DNA from: Chloroflexota bacterium
Lineage (GTDB): Bacteria > Chloroflexota > Dehalococcoidia > GIF9 > UBA5620
NCBI GenBank assembly: GCA_026389735.1
Contig: JAPLHH010000233.1
Span: 1-5,654 of the forward strand
Length of the DNA: 5,654 nucleotides
Reading direction: 5' to 3'
Below are positions 4,760-5,654 of this stretch, one piece after another. Made by a program: the position numbers and the translations under genes. Under the pieces are notes generated by a model. The model saw only the letters and a program-made list of their open reading frames with translations. It did no database searches and was not told where the DNA came from. The first letter of the stretch is position 1. Every line of letters begins with the position of its first letter.

Positions 4760-5107
4760 ATGGCAAAAACTTCAACTGGACTTGATGAGAACGTTGCCGG
4801 TTTGCTGTGCTATGTTTTATGGTGGATAAGTGGCCTCGTCTTTTTCCTATTAGAGAAAGATAATAAGTTCATTCGCTTTCACGCTCTGCAATCAATCATT
4901 GCCTTCGGTGTCCTGACGCTGGCCGGTATCGTCGTTGGCTGGATAACCTGGATACCTTTTTTCGGGTGGATAATCGGTTTTGCTTTCTGGATACTTTGTC
5001 TTGTGGTATGGATAATATGCATGGTCAAGGCTTACCAGGGTGAGAAGTTTAAACTACCCTGGGCTGGTAATCTGGCAGAGAAGAACTTGAAACCGGCTGG
5101 TAAATAA
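4760..5107 (+). CDS. DUF4870 (Tic20-like) membrane protein
   Basis: The 115-aa product matches the DUF4870 family: N-terminal TGLDENVAGLLCYVLWW (6-22), FLLEKDNKFIRFHALQS (29-45) between the first two helices, and a hydrophobic remainder. Membrane segments lie at about 13-31, 46-64 and 71-89, with the positively charged RFHA turn typical of the family. The C-terminal tail is short, polar and Lys-rich. The family is widespread in bacteria with no settled function; the Tic20-like label is structural only. The start follows AAAGGGGGG (4741-4749) at 10 nt. It has its own promoter with a palindromic operator-like site, and it ends 18 bp from the convergent dehydrogenase gene. Length is normal and the gene appears intact. 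Confidence 0.92.
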   Translation: MAKTSTGLDENVAGLLCYVLWWISGLVFFLLEKDNKFIRFHALQSIIAFGVLTLAGIVVGWITWIPFFGWIIGFAFWILCLVVWIICMVKAYQGEKFKLPWAGNLAEKNLKPAGK

Positions 5108-5125
5108 GCCGATATTCCTTGGGCC

Positions 5126-5654
5126 TTACTTTGGCTCCGTATTTTCCCAGGGCAGTCGTTTGCCGTCAGCGGTATAGCGATAGAAGCCTTTGCCGACTTT
5201 TCGGCCCAGGCGACCTTCTTTTACCATCTGCTCTATTATGTTGGAGCGAGTCGTCAATTCAGCCGCGCCTAAAGCCTTCCAGGATTTTTCTATAAGGAGA
5301 TAGGTATCCAGGCCAGCATTGTCAGCGATTTCGAATGGTCCGGCGCCCCAACCGTAACCCAGTCGCATACCTTTATCTACGTCTTCGGGTGTTGTTATCC
5401 CTTCAGCAACCAGGTTCAGAGCTGCTCGCCAGGCCGCGGAGTAGACACGGTTCATGACGAAACCGGGGATATCCCGCTTCACCCGAATTGGTGTCTTACC
5501 AAGGGATTTAACAAAAGCCACGCCGCGTTCAAAGATATCGTTGGTAGTCTTGTCTCCTTTGATGACTTCTACCAGTCCCATGAGAGGAACTGGCCCGAAG
5601 AAATGCAGCCCCAGCACTCTCTCCGGATGTTTGAGCGATGGGGTAAAGCGGCTC
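5126..5654 (-). CDS. 3-hydroxyacyl-CoA dehydrogenase, C-terminal part (runs off the window)
   Basis: The minus strand is open from the right edge to the stop at 5126, giving 175 residues; the true start lies beyond 5654 (the GTG at 5617 is internal). It reads FTPSLKHPERVLGLHFFGP, then LMGLVEVIKG. His17 and Glu29 of the visible part are 12 residues apart, like the catalytic His/Glu pair of this family. The C-terminal dimerisation domain follows: IPGFVMNRVYSAA, then GYGWGAGPFEIADNAGLD, ending KVGKGFYRY. The enzyme oxidises (S)-3-hydroxyacyl-CoA with NAD+ in beta-oxidation, or runs in reverse as a 3-hydroxybutyryl-CoA dehydrogenase. The NAD-binding Rossmann half is outside the window. The usual HFFNP motif is HFFGP here, a modest deviation. 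Convergent with the DUF4870 gene. Confidence 0.93.
   Translation of the reverse strand, partial: SRFTPSLKHPERVLGLHFFGPVPLMGLVEVIKGDKTTNDIFERGVAFVKSLGKTPIRVKRDIPGFVMNRVYSAAWRAALNLVAEGITTPEDVDKGMRLGYGWGAGPFEIADNAGLDTYLLIEKSWKALGAAELTTRSNIIEQMVKEGRLGRKVGKGFYRYTADGKRLPWENTEPK

Noticed and set aside
5108..5160. Bidirectional terminator between the convergent DUF4870 and dehydrogenase genes
   Set aside because: Only a wobble-containing CTTGGG/CCCAGG pairing is visible, with part of it inside the dehydrogenase coding region.

Overview
This 5.65-kb window comes from a bacterial chromosome. The best taxonomic guess is a Dehalococcoidia-like Chloroflexota. The basis is indirect: a Tic20-like DUF4870 protein, a small HEIGH metalloprotease, TPR and PD40 remnants, small lipoproteins, sigma70-type promoters and good Shine-Dalgarno sites. 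No marker gene settles it.

Left flank (1-409): the start of a P1-family (S58, DmpA-like) peptidase runs off the left edge on the minus strand. It has its own consensus promoter and a leader of about 140 nt. A textbook intrinsic terminator ends 8 nt before the ATG, so the gene looks controlled by attenuation. Upstream of it, on the same strand, is an intact tRNA-Gly(TCC) with encoded CCA and a promoter.

Middle (410-4557): an accessory, partly decayed stretch. It holds an M50-like metalloprotease cut short after its first motif, an unrecognised 144-aa gene, a TPR fragment without a start codon, and two tandem lipoprotein genes with almost identical N-terminal coding sequence. The first lipoprotein gene keeps a C-terminal PsbP/DcrB-like domain. 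The second is frameshifted just before that domain and is followed by a scrap of TolB-type PD40 beta-propeller. A minus-strand TM2-domain gene comes next. Several hundred bases here hold no recognisable gene.

Right flank (4558-5654): an exact 38-bp copy of the 5' half of the tRNA-Gly, in the same orientation and still carrying a consensus promoter, lies 4186 bp from the intact tRNA. After it come a plus-strand DUF4870 gene, with a 16-bp perfect palindrome inside its promoter, and a convergent 3-hydroxyacyl-CoA dehydrogenase gene that runs off the right edge.

The most striking architecture is the pair of tRNA-Gly 5'-half repeats around the scrap-rich middle. This fits an old integrative element or a rearrangement at the tRNA gene. 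No integrase or transposase is visible, so the mobile-element reading is inference. The second point of interest is the peptidase leader, which has promoter, terminator and a possible antiterminator pairing but matches no riboswitch class I can name.
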